Position numbers and translations under genes: made by a program. Of a stretch of 64,000 nucleotides of DNA, positions 35,985 through 47,600 are shown in pieces. Position 1 is the stretch's first letter; every line of letters begins with the position of its first letter. A model generated the notes under the pieces. The model saw nothing but the letters and a program-made list of their open reading frames with translations, did no database searches and was not told where the DNA came from. The DNA lies in contig NC_056428.1 of NCBI RefSeq assembly GCF_905147365.1, positions 29,852,001 through 29,916,000 on the forward strand. The letters run 5' to 3'. The stretch comes from Aricia agestis (lineage: Eukaryota > Arthropoda > Insecta > Lepidoptera > Lycaenidae).

Positions 35985-36560
35985 GAGAAAAAATAAGTTT
36001 TTTCTCTCAAAGATTCAAATCATGGTCCAGTCAACTTAGGCTTAAATTAGGTATGAACCTTTGGAATTCGAGATACCCAGCTGTAAGTCTGTAAATATTT
36101 GTATATTGGCACCCTAAATGTTGTCTCAAAACCTACATTTATTATGATAGGGTGTGCGCAACTATTAAATTTCAAGGTCAAAAGGTCACAAAATCAGTTT
36201 TTGCACTTTTTTTTATAAATATTTAATTTCCTATGGGTGTTTTGGTACGTGTGTTCATTACCATAATATAGAATACAAAATTCTCTACAAATTTTGTTAA
36301 AAAATTTTTTATATGGTTGACCATATCCGATAAAGAGGGCAGAGAGCGCGCAGTTAAAGTATCAGGTTAACCGGTGCCTCCGATCGAAAACGCGCCATAT
36401 TCAATGTGTCGCGACACCGGTGTTCTATCTGTATGGCATATTTCATCAATAAATTGGCTCTCAAATTTTTTCTCCCTCTCACGGTTGTAAAATGGCAGCC
36501 CTTTTAGTTTTTCTCGGGCTTTCACACTAATGTGACCAATAATTCTCATGTAAATATCCT
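35985..36560 (-). repeat. Dispersed repeat C, left arm of a ~600-bp inverted pair
   Basis: It matches 38158-38760 in inverted orientation (ctcgaattcc, ttgagacaacat, aattttgtattctatattat, gccctctttatcgga, catattcaatgtgtcgcgac, ttgagagccaatt). A spacer of about 1.6 kb holds the piggyBac-like element. Confidence 0.7.
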
Positions 36561-36596
36561 ATGAATTTAAAACAGGTCTTATTTAACCCATTTAGA

Positions 36597-38011
36597 CCCA
36601 AATGAAACTGAGCCATGGAAAATATGAATTTTCTTTATTAATTTATAAAAACCAATAAAATTATTAGGAAAACACAAAAAAACTTAATTTTTTTTGAATT
36701 CTTATATTAAAAAAAATTGCCGTCCTCAAATGCCGCCAATGGGATCATACGTTGTGAAAAATTTCGATACATATTTTATGAATGTACCGTGTTTTCACAC
36801 ATTTCTCAAATTCCCTTTGACCTTTTTCATGACGTAAGCTAACCCATCAGAACAACGCGATTGTTGCGACAGTTTTTCGGGAAATTGACCCTTCATGCTG
36901 CAGGTTTTGGCAGTACAGATATGTATTGCTGGTTGCATTCTACCGCTTGTATGTCTCAAGTAATGACGACCAAATGCCGCCGAAATTGGAGCTGATTCAA
37001 TTCTTGTTTTTACTACTTTGATGATGCAGCCGCTATGCATTTGCCACTGCTACATTCAGCATGTGCGTAAACAGTACCTACCAGTTACCACCAACTTTTG
37101 TTTCGTATAACAGTGCGAGAAAACCGATTGACCAGTTGACTTGACCCCACGCATTTCCTTGTTATAGCTTTGATAAAAATATAGGAAGCTAACTTCCACA
37201 TTCTTTCAATAGTAATACATCTGTTTACTTTTCCCAGAAGAAAAACGCTGTAATGGCTTCCCCCAAATGCAAAGACATTATAATCCAGCCAATGTAAAAC
37301 AAATTCTGATTTAGTTGGTCGAAACGGTAGTCAAACTCGTCGTTTTCTTTTTTTTTTATATCCTTGACGGATACGAGAGGACACTTTTCTGTACTGCCTT
37401 GGCCAACAGTATCAGTTGCACAATAGCCAGCTACCCCTTGGAATAGTGAAAAACTGGTAAAGAGACACATGGTTGCGAAGGAAATACGAATAAATATATC
37501 TTTCCACTATCATCTTCTATCATAGCAACTTCCTGAAATCCATAGTATTTATCATAGCTATTGAATACCCTTCTGTTCATTGATTATACGACATTGATCG
37601 GTGGACAAAAATTGGAATAATTTACATCCAATGTGCCCATTGGCCCCAAATAGGGACACTTGTATAAAACTACTCCTAATCTTATAAAGGCTAAAGCTTT
37701 TCACACTAATATGTACATTTTTATAGGTTATAGTGTAATGAGCTGTTTCAAGTAAAAAAATATAAATGCCTAAAAGAAAAACTTAAAAATAAAAAATACT
37801 AACTTGGCGTCATTTCGGATGTTAGAACAGCTTCAGAAAAATCGTTATAAAACACTGTGAACTATTTTAATATTATTTGTTTCTTCTGGGAATAAAAAAA
37901 TACACTTTTAGCAAATTGTCACTTACAATAAAAATAAGTATAAACTTCAAAGACAAAAAAATTAAGTAATTTTAAAAGTGTCCTCGTTTGGGCACGGTGG
38001 GTTTATAAGGG
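36597..38011. mobile_element. piggyBac-like element (candidate), TTAA site
   Basis: It starts CCCATTTAGACCCAAATGAA after TTAA (36593-36596) and ends GGGTTTATAAGGG before TTAG (38012-38015), a one-base-mutated target. CCC...GGG termini and a TTAA target are the piggyBac hallmark. No transposase was recognised. Inside, a minus-strand open frame (37470-37225) has two hydrophobic segments (TMCLFTSFSLFQGVAGYC and LFYIGWIIMSLHLGEAITAF) around a polar Cys-containing loop. It is unidentified. Confidence 0.45.
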
Positions 38012-38157
38012 TTAGTAGCTAAACTTATGCTCAACGCTTACACAGGCAATACGTCATTAATTTCGTGGAATTAAACATAGAGAAACCAAACTTTAAGGAA
38101 AAAATGTTGTGTATTTTTTTATTAATGGCTTTTTGTGAAAAATATAGCGCTTTAAAC

Positions 38158-38760
38158 TAGTTTTTTTTATTTTATAAAGATAGAGGAGGTTTCATCTTAA
38201 TAAAATTCCTTTGCTTCTATGCTTTAAGTCAGATAGTTAAGAAGTTATAACGATTTTATTAAGAAATATTGGTCAGATTTGTATGAGAGCCAGAGAAAAA
38301 CATTTTTTCTTAAGGTAGAGAAAACAATTTTTTGAGAGCCAATTTGTCAATAACATATGCCATAGATCATAACATTAAACGATCGGACACCGGTGTCGCG
38401 TCTCGCGGCACATTGAATATGGCGCGTTTCCGATCGGAGGCATCGGTTAATCTGAAGTGATACTGTGACCGCGCGCTCTCCGCCCTCTTTATCGGAAACG
38501 GTTCACCGTATGAAAAAAATGTATAAGCAAAAGTTGTAGAGAATTTTGTATTCTACATTATGGTAATAAATACAAACAGCAAAAAACCCATAGGAAATGA
38601 AATATTTTACAAAAAAAGTGCAAATCAACGATTTTTGTGACCTTTTGACCTTGAAATTTAATAGTTGCGTACACCCTACCATACGTAGGTTTTGAGACAA
38701 CATGGGTGCCAATATACAGATATTTACAACCTTACAGCTGGTTTTCTCGAATTCCGAGGT
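38158..38760 (+). repeat. Dispersed repeat C, right arm of the inverted pair
   Basis: Contains the most complete version: tagaggaggtttcatctt, cctttgcttctatgctttaa, ggacaccggtgtcgcgtctc, ggcgcgtttccgatcggagg, ccttttgaccttgaaattta, aggttttgagacaacatggg. It has no persuasive ORF. Confidence 0.7.
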
Positions 38761-39782
38761 GAACTTACTATATTCAGGTATATTTAGTCAATCAAAAAAT
38801 CAAAAAAAACGGATCACAGACACAGAGTGACTCCGTAGTCCGTGTAAGTCATTGGTGAATCGTGAGCCGTGGGACGTGGCCCGTGAGTTGACACGGACTA
38901 GTAATTATAGTCTATCTTACTATTCCTGTACTCTGTGGACTATGTCACTTGCATGTCACTTGATAATAAAATTGTGGGAAAAATTTCATTTTCCTGAGTG
39001 GCAATGTTTCAAATAAAAACGAAATACTATTTGAAAGAAAAATATAGATGAGGGTTAATATTAATTTTTTCGCGGTATCCCCATCATTGTCATACAAATA
39101 AAAGTGAGCATAATCGGGTTGAAATTCCCGTTAGGTGCGATTTATTTATTCTTTCTTCTAGAAATTGATTAAAGGTAAGTAAATTTTTATTACACAACAA
39201 AATAAATAATTATTTTATCATAATTACAAGTTCATTTGGCAATTGTAATTATACTTTATAGTTAAAAGAATAACGTGCGGCACGTGTCGACATTAGCGGT
39301 GAAATTATGCTGATAATACAAATTATTTACAGTAATCTTATGTTTTAAAACTTAAACTTTTAAACATATTTAAGTATTATGATATTTAAAGGATTATAGC
39401 ATGTATTGAGTCGACAGCGCTTAGTTATTGGGAGGCGTCGGTAGAAGGTTTTTCATTTTGTCGGCCACATTACATCTTATTGTATTAAAAAATCGATCAT
39501 CGTTATTTTAATGTTAATTACTTTGGGGTTTGCCTGTTTTAACTTAGCTTTTTCAGAGTGATGCGTAAAATGTAAAATAGATTTACATACACACAACATT
39601 GTTAGGTAAATAGTATTGCAAAATAGATTTTTTTATAAAAACAATTGAAGGTAGATAAGTAAAATACTTAAGTACTTACACCTTTTTCAATATTTCCTAT
39701 TTTTTTTAAGTTTCCCTAATTTTCAAGTCTTCTTCTAAAGTAGAAAGTTTGTGAACTTACAACTATTTTTATTATACCTTCC
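38760..39782. other. Intergenic, no gene seen
   Basis: AT-rich sequence with no sustained open frame. A short direct-repeat patch (gtgagccgtgggacgtgg, cgtgagttgacacggac) lies at about 38860-38900. Confidence 0.4.
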
Positions 39783-39786
39783 TTAA

Positions 39787-40394
39787 GCAGGGAATTGACT
39801 ACTGGGCCGCCCACTACGGGCCGCCCGTCACGGGCAGGTCTGTCGCATGTCTGCTCGTCAATTCCTAGGTACGGGCACAGACATGCCCGTTGGCCCGTGC
39901 CCGCAGCCTGCTCGCGAGATCGCATTTTTCCCACACGGGTACGGGCAAGTCTGTACATGAATGGTCGCGACGGGCAGCCCGTCGTCATTCGCGCCTTGGA
40001 GAGCGATTGGAGTGCACTTAAAATATTATTTTAAAACATATTATTGTAAACAATACAAACACTAAACTTAGGAATGAAGGCACAATTTTGACATTTGTTT
40101 ATTTCCATTTACCGGTCGTATCCTTGTTTGTAGAAAGTTAAAGGCAAGGATTACATGAACACCGATCTACGTAATGCTGCTAATACAGCGAACTTATTGA
40201 AAAATCCAAAGAAATCAATGCCTATGCTGATCTATCATTTGTTAAAAGAAGATTGAGTCCATGAGACCACGACCGAGCTGCAGCCCTCTATCTATTTGAC
40301 TGACTTGCCTGTTCTGTGTGTGTTCGATTGGGGCAAGCGCCAGACTTGTGCCAGACCAGGCGGCCCGCAGGCAGCCCGGTAGTGAATTCCCCGC
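39787..40394. mobile_element. TTAA-flanked MITE (piggyBac-type) with GC-rich ends
   Basis: GCAGGGAATTGACTACTGGG at the left and CCCGGTAGTGAATTCCCCGC at the right are inverted copies. They are flanked by TTAA on both sides (39783-39786 and 40395-40398). The left 200 bp is dense in GGGC/GCCC-based repeats (cgggccgcccgtcacgggca). Frames on both strands there are artefacts of composition. Confidence 0.8.
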
Positions 40395-40398
40395 TTAA

Positions 40399-41458
40399 CT
40401 GATTTGTTGCGGATGGCATGTTTCAGTGCCATCACTTTCTTTTGTTTGCGTGTGGCGTTAGGCACGGATGTGTGTTATTTTAAAATCAATGATAACTCCT
40501 TCAATTAAGCTTTAAGAAAGTTTTTGGCCAGAATCAAACTATCTTAATTTTTTACGTATATTAATATTGTAGCCTTCGTTTCTGGATATTAGATTTTTGA
40601 TAGAATAGGGCCCACAAAACTTTTTGAAAATTGCATTTACTTTGTAATAAAGCGTCATATTATGATATTAAATTATAAATGTGTTATACCACAAACAGGA
40701 TTCAAGATAGGGTATTAATCTACGATTAATAAAAATTAAGGAAAAGTAACTCCGTCAAAAAACATGCTCCACAATACTTGTCAAAAGAGTGTACCTTAGG
40801 TACACATTTCAATACATTTGCAATATTTAGGTGACCTTGAGTGGTACTAGGCTGACGTTACATGACAGATCAAAAGGAATCAAATTTAAAACGGTAATAG
40901 TATGGGAGTTACGATTCCTTCGTTTTTATTATTTGTAGGTATTAATATACAATTTTTGAAAAGTGTATCAATTCTATGGTGGTAATAAACTACTGTACAA
41001 AAACTAAATTTTTATTCAATTGCTAAGTACCTTAAATATGCTAATAACAATAGTTTTACGAGGAAAACCAAAATATGATTTTTAGATCTAATTTAATACC
41101 TCATAATCAAGCAAATCATTAGAAAATGCAAAATAAGTTAAAAAGGTTTAGCATAATAACTGTATTTAAAAGGTCACTTACTGTCCATTTCCAGAAATAC
41201 ACTTATTTCGCTACTTCTAATCACCTAAAACAGTGTGCCGGACTGTTCACCTCTCACTGTGGAGCAAGAAATTTCTAATCTGCTTTACTATAACTTTCTC
41301 CAAATATTGTTTCACTGATGTAAAGTTACTTGTCACAAGTACAAAACATTGTGTAACTATAACATCTGTATATATACTGATCTGGATCTTTTGTTAATAA
41401 TAAAAAAAAATAGTTCACTTACTGAAACTCTTTACTAATTCTTAATTTTCTCTAGAAA
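40399..41458 (+). promoter_or_regulatory. RCC2 upstream region
   Basis: AT-rich, without recognisable repeats. It should contain the RCC2 promoter or 5' UTR. An acceptor-like tract ttaattttctctag (41442-41455) just before the ATG suggests that the last part is a 5' UTR intron and the true first exon lies upstream. No TATA box was assigned. Confidence 0.3.
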
Positions 41459-41641
41459 ATGTCTACAAACGGCAACCGTAAACGTGCAGGAGCTGCAATG
41501 AGCAGGCCAAAGAAAACCAAAAAGGTCGCCAAGCCCGCATCTGAAGATGAGGATAGTCTGGATTCCATTCATTCTGACCCTGTTCAGGAACAACAGTCTC
41601 TGTCACCGCTGCCAGATGAACCAACTGTTAAATTGCCAGAG
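41459..41641 (+). CDS. RCC2: RCC2 exon 1 (basic/acidic N-terminal tail)
   Basis: 61 codons in phase 0. The start is the first ATG in a good context (AAAATG). An acceptor-like ttttctctag ends at 41455, four bases before the ATG, so a non-coding 5' exon upstream is likely. The donor GAG|gtaaga lies only about 20 bp before a GCTTCG-rich transposon remnant. Confidence 0.9.
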
Positions 41642-44600
41642 GTAAGAGTTCCCATGCTGATAGTGTCCGACCGAAGCTTCGGCTTCGGCTTCGGCGGCCG
41701 AATCCTTCGGCCAAAAAAACCTTCGGCTTCGGCCTAAAACCCGGCCGAAGCCGAAGCTTTGCCGAAGGTACGAGCAACCGTCGAAATTGAACGAAAGGCT
41801 GAGTGAGTCGTGAGAGAGCGACGGACCGGTCGTGTATGCGGAGGCCACTGGGAGTCACTGTCAAATACAATAAACAAACACTAACTTCTTATAAATCATT
41901 TAATTATTTAAGAAGTTAGTGTTTGTTTATTTTATTTTTTAGTCTAGTTTCGGTCTAGACGAGTTAAACAAAGACTGATTGATTGGTCTAATTATTGTTA
42001 TTTGTGAAATAATAAAGAAATTATGTTTTTTTACAATAGTACAGTCAATAAAGTAGTTGTTGAATGCGTGAGCGCCTGAGCGGGAACCTAAGAGATTTCT
42101 GCTGGAACTTATTCAGGGTGCTTAGGAATAAAACATACTAAAAGTTCCTTATGTCTGAGGTTCCTTATGTCTGAGTTCCTTATGTAGGAGGTGAGCAGGA
42201 GTGAGTGTAGGATGACAAAAGTCTAAATTTTTGGTTTTTGGCTAATAACTAAAATACGATGCGTTGTAGCAAAAAATGTTCTACAATGAAAAAAATTTAT
42301 TAAATTCTCTATAATTTTGATTCTACTATATTAATTCTCATCAATTTTCTACACACACTCAGGAAAACTACATATACTACACGCTCAGGAAAGGTGAAAA
42401 TAAAAAGTGTTTTATTTTTAAATATTCCTTTATAATTCTGATTGAATAGTAGCTTTACCGCTTCTATGCAGCGTTCAGTAAGTGAGAGGGTTGTAAGCAC
42501 ATCCCCCATCCCCTCATTACACCCCTTGACGTGGCAACGCACCAATAGCACCCATGGTGTTGCAGACGACGCAAGGCATTACGGTAACCAGCTTCCATCA
42601 GTTGGAACATACACTAAATGTATAAAAAACATTCGCGAATGAGCTGACCTCTCAAGAGTGGGGGTGGAAAATGTAGGTAATTTCTTGACGCCAAGGACAA
42701 TAGGCGACTTGCCAGCGCCTGAGGCTTCACTAAAACAATAATATATTTTGTCACTGCACCAGGGATTGTAGCAGCGGCTAATGTAGATGCCTGAGAGCGA
42801 TTCTGAAACTTCCAGAGCATGTAGTTAAAAAAACGGACGAGAATTTGGAAAAACTATATAGAATCACATAGTTATAGAGAATTGAATAAGCTTTTATTTC
42901 GTTATAGAACTTTACTGCCACAACGCATCGTTTTTAAGGTATTAGCCAAAAACTAAAAATTGAGACTTCTATCACCCTCCTTTCCCTCCGGCTCATCTCC
43001 AAGACGTTTTAGTATGTTTTGTCCCTAAGCACCCTGAATAAGTTCCAGTAGAAATTGCTTAGGTTTCCGCTCACGCACTCAATACACTCCTTTTAGTCAT
43101 TCCTTAACCAGACTACAAATAATCTATACTAATATTATAAATGCGAAAGTATCTCTGTCTGTCTGTCTTGCTTTCACGCCAAAACTACTGAACCGATTGC
43201 AATGAAATTTTGTATACAGTTATTCTAGAGTCTGAGAAAGGACATAGGCTACATTTTGATGTGGGAAAATATCTTATTTCCATGAAAATATCGATGAAAA
43301 TGAATTTGTATTGCGCGTGGCCAGCGCTCATCCCGGGAGTCCTGGGTTCGAGTCCCACAGGCGGAACAAAAAGTTTTCAATGTTCCTGGGTCTTGGATGT
43401 GTATTAAAATAAAATTTCAAAAATCTTAAACATATTTTATGTATAATATTATAAAAAATCCAGAAATATATCGATGGAATGAACATTTTAGTTCTAATAC
43501 GATTCAACAGATGGCGTTTTATTTTTTACTTTATTGTAACATAGAACTAATCATACTTATTAGTTAGTATGTTTTTGTTTATAGTTTTTAATACGTTAGA
43601 ATATTATGTTTAATAATATAATCACTTGGTATAATAATAATCAATCTGTCTTATCTTATAGAACTCCTACTGCATTTCTAATATATGTGACAAGTTGACA
43701 ACAGATTAAGGCGCTCTAAAATAAAGGAGTTCGAGTGTACCGTGTTGGCCTATATTCCATCCAGAAAAACATTTTAATTCTAATATATGAAAACAGATGG
43801 CGTTTTATTTTTTACTTTATTATTGTAACAGAACTAATCATACCTACTTTACTATATAACATTGTTTTTATTCATAACTAGCTGTTGCCCGCGACATCGT
43901 CTGCGTGGACTTTAGTTTATAGCGCGCGGTGTCAACAAAATTTGTGTCAAATTTAAAAACTTTTTAAAACCCTGGTGGTACCCCTCTTAGGGCCGCGCTA
44001 CACCGGAATGGCAGCGCTGAAAGTGCTCGCCTCGCATGGCAGCTCCATTCCGGTGTAGCGCGGCCCTTAATTAATCAAAATACCCAAAAACAGCTATGCA
44101 GTGTGCACATAATCTATACTAATATTATAAATGCGAAAGTATCTCTGTCTGTATGTCTGTCTGTCAGTCTCGCTTTCACGCCAAACGCCAAAACTTCCGA
44201 ACCGATTGTAATGAAATTTTGTATACAGATAGTCTAAAGCCTGAGAAAGGACATATGCTACTTTTTTACTGGAAAAAAGGGTTGTAAGGGGGTGAAAATG
44301 CGTAAATTTGTTCAAATTAAGTTAGTTCCAACAATTCATAATAGATGGCGCCGTGCGTCTCCTACATCGCGCTGACGCTTGCTCAAAAGTCTTTCTATAA
44401 GACGTGGTATCATCTTACATTTAAGTTTCGATTTTTTTCGATTGTTATATCTATTCTACGGTATTAAATAACTCAGTACTTTATCTGTGCAGTGACGTAA
44501 CCTTAAATCTATCAATGATAAATAGTTTATGGGTAAAGTTGTGTAATTGGAGGGCTAAATAAGCTTTAAAATTTGGCATAAAAGATAAAGTTTAATATAA

Positions 44601-47600
44601 AAAAATGAAATACTTTTTGTGTGCACACTGCACAGCTGTATTGATTTAAGGGGTACCAGGGTTTTTTTATAAAAGCTTTTGACACCAATTTTGTTGACAT
44701 CGCCCGCTATAAACTGAAGTCCACGCGGACGAAGTCGCGGGCAACAGCTAGTTAAGAAATAAATTACAAAATCATAAGCTTTTATTACTACTATTCATTG
44801 TAGCTTATAGACAATTTTAAACAATAAATACTGAGAGTCGAGATTAAGATTATAAACCTTCGGCTTCGGCTTCGGCCGAAGGTTGTGGCTTCGGCTTCTG
44901 CCAAAAATAGACATTCGGTCGGACAACACTTTTTATTTCAAAATACGTAGCATAGTAGCTACGTACAGTAACATTATATGACATTAAAATTATTTAAAAA
45001 TTTTGTAATGTAAGCAATCAAATATTTTTCTAAATTTTCAATGGTAAGATATTATGGTAAGTCTACCATTATATTTTATAATATTTTTGTAAACAGAAAA
45101 GGTTCGCTTCATATAGGTGGAACCAGTAAAGCTTTGTAGTTAGTAGTAGGCGAGCACGACGTTCTTTTATCTCTTTCATTTTATTATCGTAATTCGTAAC
45201 CATTTTATATGAAACACCTTCATCTTAAGGGAAAAGTATCACTATAAAAAGGATCCTACAATACATTAATTTTTATTGTTTGGGCCTAAATTACTGCCAG
45301 ACCAAACTTTAACAAAATATTATGTTCTGTAGTTTTTTTGTGAAATATTCATCCATACAATATTATGTTACATATTTACAAAGTTTGTAATATGTTAATT
45401 ATTTCAAAGTGTAATTATAATATGCTGGTTTCTTGCAGGAATTGCTTAAAACCTTCTACAAATCTCCTGGACGCTTGATGATTGCTGGTATGGTATCTTG
45501 GGATCTCGTAGCCAAGAGGGACAACAATCCATCTAAGAGAACACATCCCAACCTCTACACCTTCCATAAGTTTACTGATCAAAGGGTAGGAAACATTTAT
45601 TATGAGAAATAGTTAATATAATATGTACTTTTAAAGAAATTTATTCATAAGCAGATGGCAGATCTACTTTATATCGTTGAGATACTATCAACACTTGATA
45701 TAAAATACTTCAAATATAAAAGGTTTTTATCATAGAGCAAGTCAATGCAGAATAATTCTGAGAACCCCTTATAGTAAAAATACATCTGATCTAGAAGAGA
45801 AGATAGTATTAATGTAACTACAATATTATTGAAGAGGTATCATGTGGCTTTGCCTCTATTGCATGCTAAAACTATGTTTTTACTTGGTTAATTGTACGTT
45901 TAAGTTACATTTTGTTGTTACAGTTCCGCCTCATTGTAAGTGGTTGCAGTGCTGGTCACTCTGTTTTAGTGTCTGAAGAAGGGGAGGCTTACACTTTTGG
46001 TAATTTTTATTTCTTTCTCTTTTTATACATTATGATTGAGCTTAATAAGTAAAAAAAAGCTTTCGAAAATCAGTTTTTCTTATTATAAACTCTATGATTA
46101 CTCTTAGCTCTTGGTACATCTTTGGAAGTTGGTGGTATTGTATGATTTCATCATGAATAGGGCAGAGTTATGGCATCTTTAATAATTTCAGGTCGTAACC
46201 CGTGTGGTCAGTTGGGTTTTGGTGACACCACAACTCGTAATGCACCGGAAGCTGTCCCTGGTCTGAAAGGGCTCAACATCATCCATGCGGCTGTCGGCAG
46301 GAACCATACTTTATTTGTTACAGGTTATTGAGCCATTACTACTATGAAATATTGATTTTGTATTTAAAATGAAAACTACAACACGCAATATTTTTTAAAA
46401 CGATCAATAATTCTTGTTTGTAAAATATTTTGATATAATTGTACACATTCCTTAGAACATTTTTTGACTTGATTACTAGTAAACGAGGATTTCTTGATCA
46501 CAGAACCCTGAAACGTAACCCTAACCAGCAGCTTTTTTGTATATTGATAGGTTACTATTTATATAATTTAACCATAACATTGTCCTACAAATAGAACAAT
46601 TCATATTTTAGGACCATCAAATTGAAATATTAAATCCTTTCTATCTCTGTTAGCTACCACTTTCGAGAATTTTCGCAGAAGGCTTGATAAACAAGTCAAA
46701 AAAATGTTCTAGAGAAGCTGTACTACAATCTTTCTTAATTTGAGAAGAAAAAAAAAATTTTTTTCAACATTACAAAAACGATAACGCGTAATGAACAGTG
46801 TGCTCCCTCAGATACGGGCACGGTATATGCCTGCGGTGACAACAAGAGTGGTCAGTGTGGTCTCGGGAACACTACACCTCAAGTCTTGAAACCAACCCGC
46901 ATAAGATACACGTAAGTGGCGTCATTTTGTTTAATATCATACTTTATGCACCTTAGTTTTGTTTTTTTTTTAATACTAGCAAGCTAGCTAGCAATATATA
47001 TATATATATATGTTTGTAACAATATCGTCGTAACATTATAAACTCCGATTTTTAATTCAAGATCGAAAAAACTACTACAATATTGCCACTGCAATAAAAT
47101 ATTTGTGCAGTAGTATATTCCTTTTTTCTAAAAAACAAGGCTTAGATAATTTAATTATTAATAATTTTAATCAGATGATTTAAATAAGTAATCTGAGATA
47201 ATTTTATTTTACATAAATACAAAACGTCGTAATAAAATCTTAAACATCGGTAATTTTTGGTAGTATACCTGGTATTTTACTGGTATCACTTCAGGTATTC
47301 ATAACATTTGGTGCTATAGTTTACAGGTTAAAGTAACATACTTACATTATAATTTAAATAAACATGTACCTAATTTACAAATTAGCAGAAAAAATGTGTT
47401 TAGCTCGCTTTATGGTTGTTATCTTATCGCTGCCATTTTTTTCGGCCATGACACCATGATATTGTTTGTCCTGTCTTGTTATCCTTAATATTAAAATGAT
47501 AAACTCATCTTATATTATGTTTTATAGCAGCATTTGTCCTATACTGTAAACTATGTAAGTGTGAGAGGGACTAATGCTATTCAAACATAAAAGACTTCCT

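Noticed and set aside
39716..40034. Overlapping frames of 79-90 codons on both strands
   Set aside because: They lie in the GGGC-rich end of the TTAA-flanked MITE; both strands are open because of composition.
46970..47015. Possible regulatory TA tract
   Set aside because: It is a plain (TA)n microsatellite of about 9 units in an intron, with nothing else to support a function.
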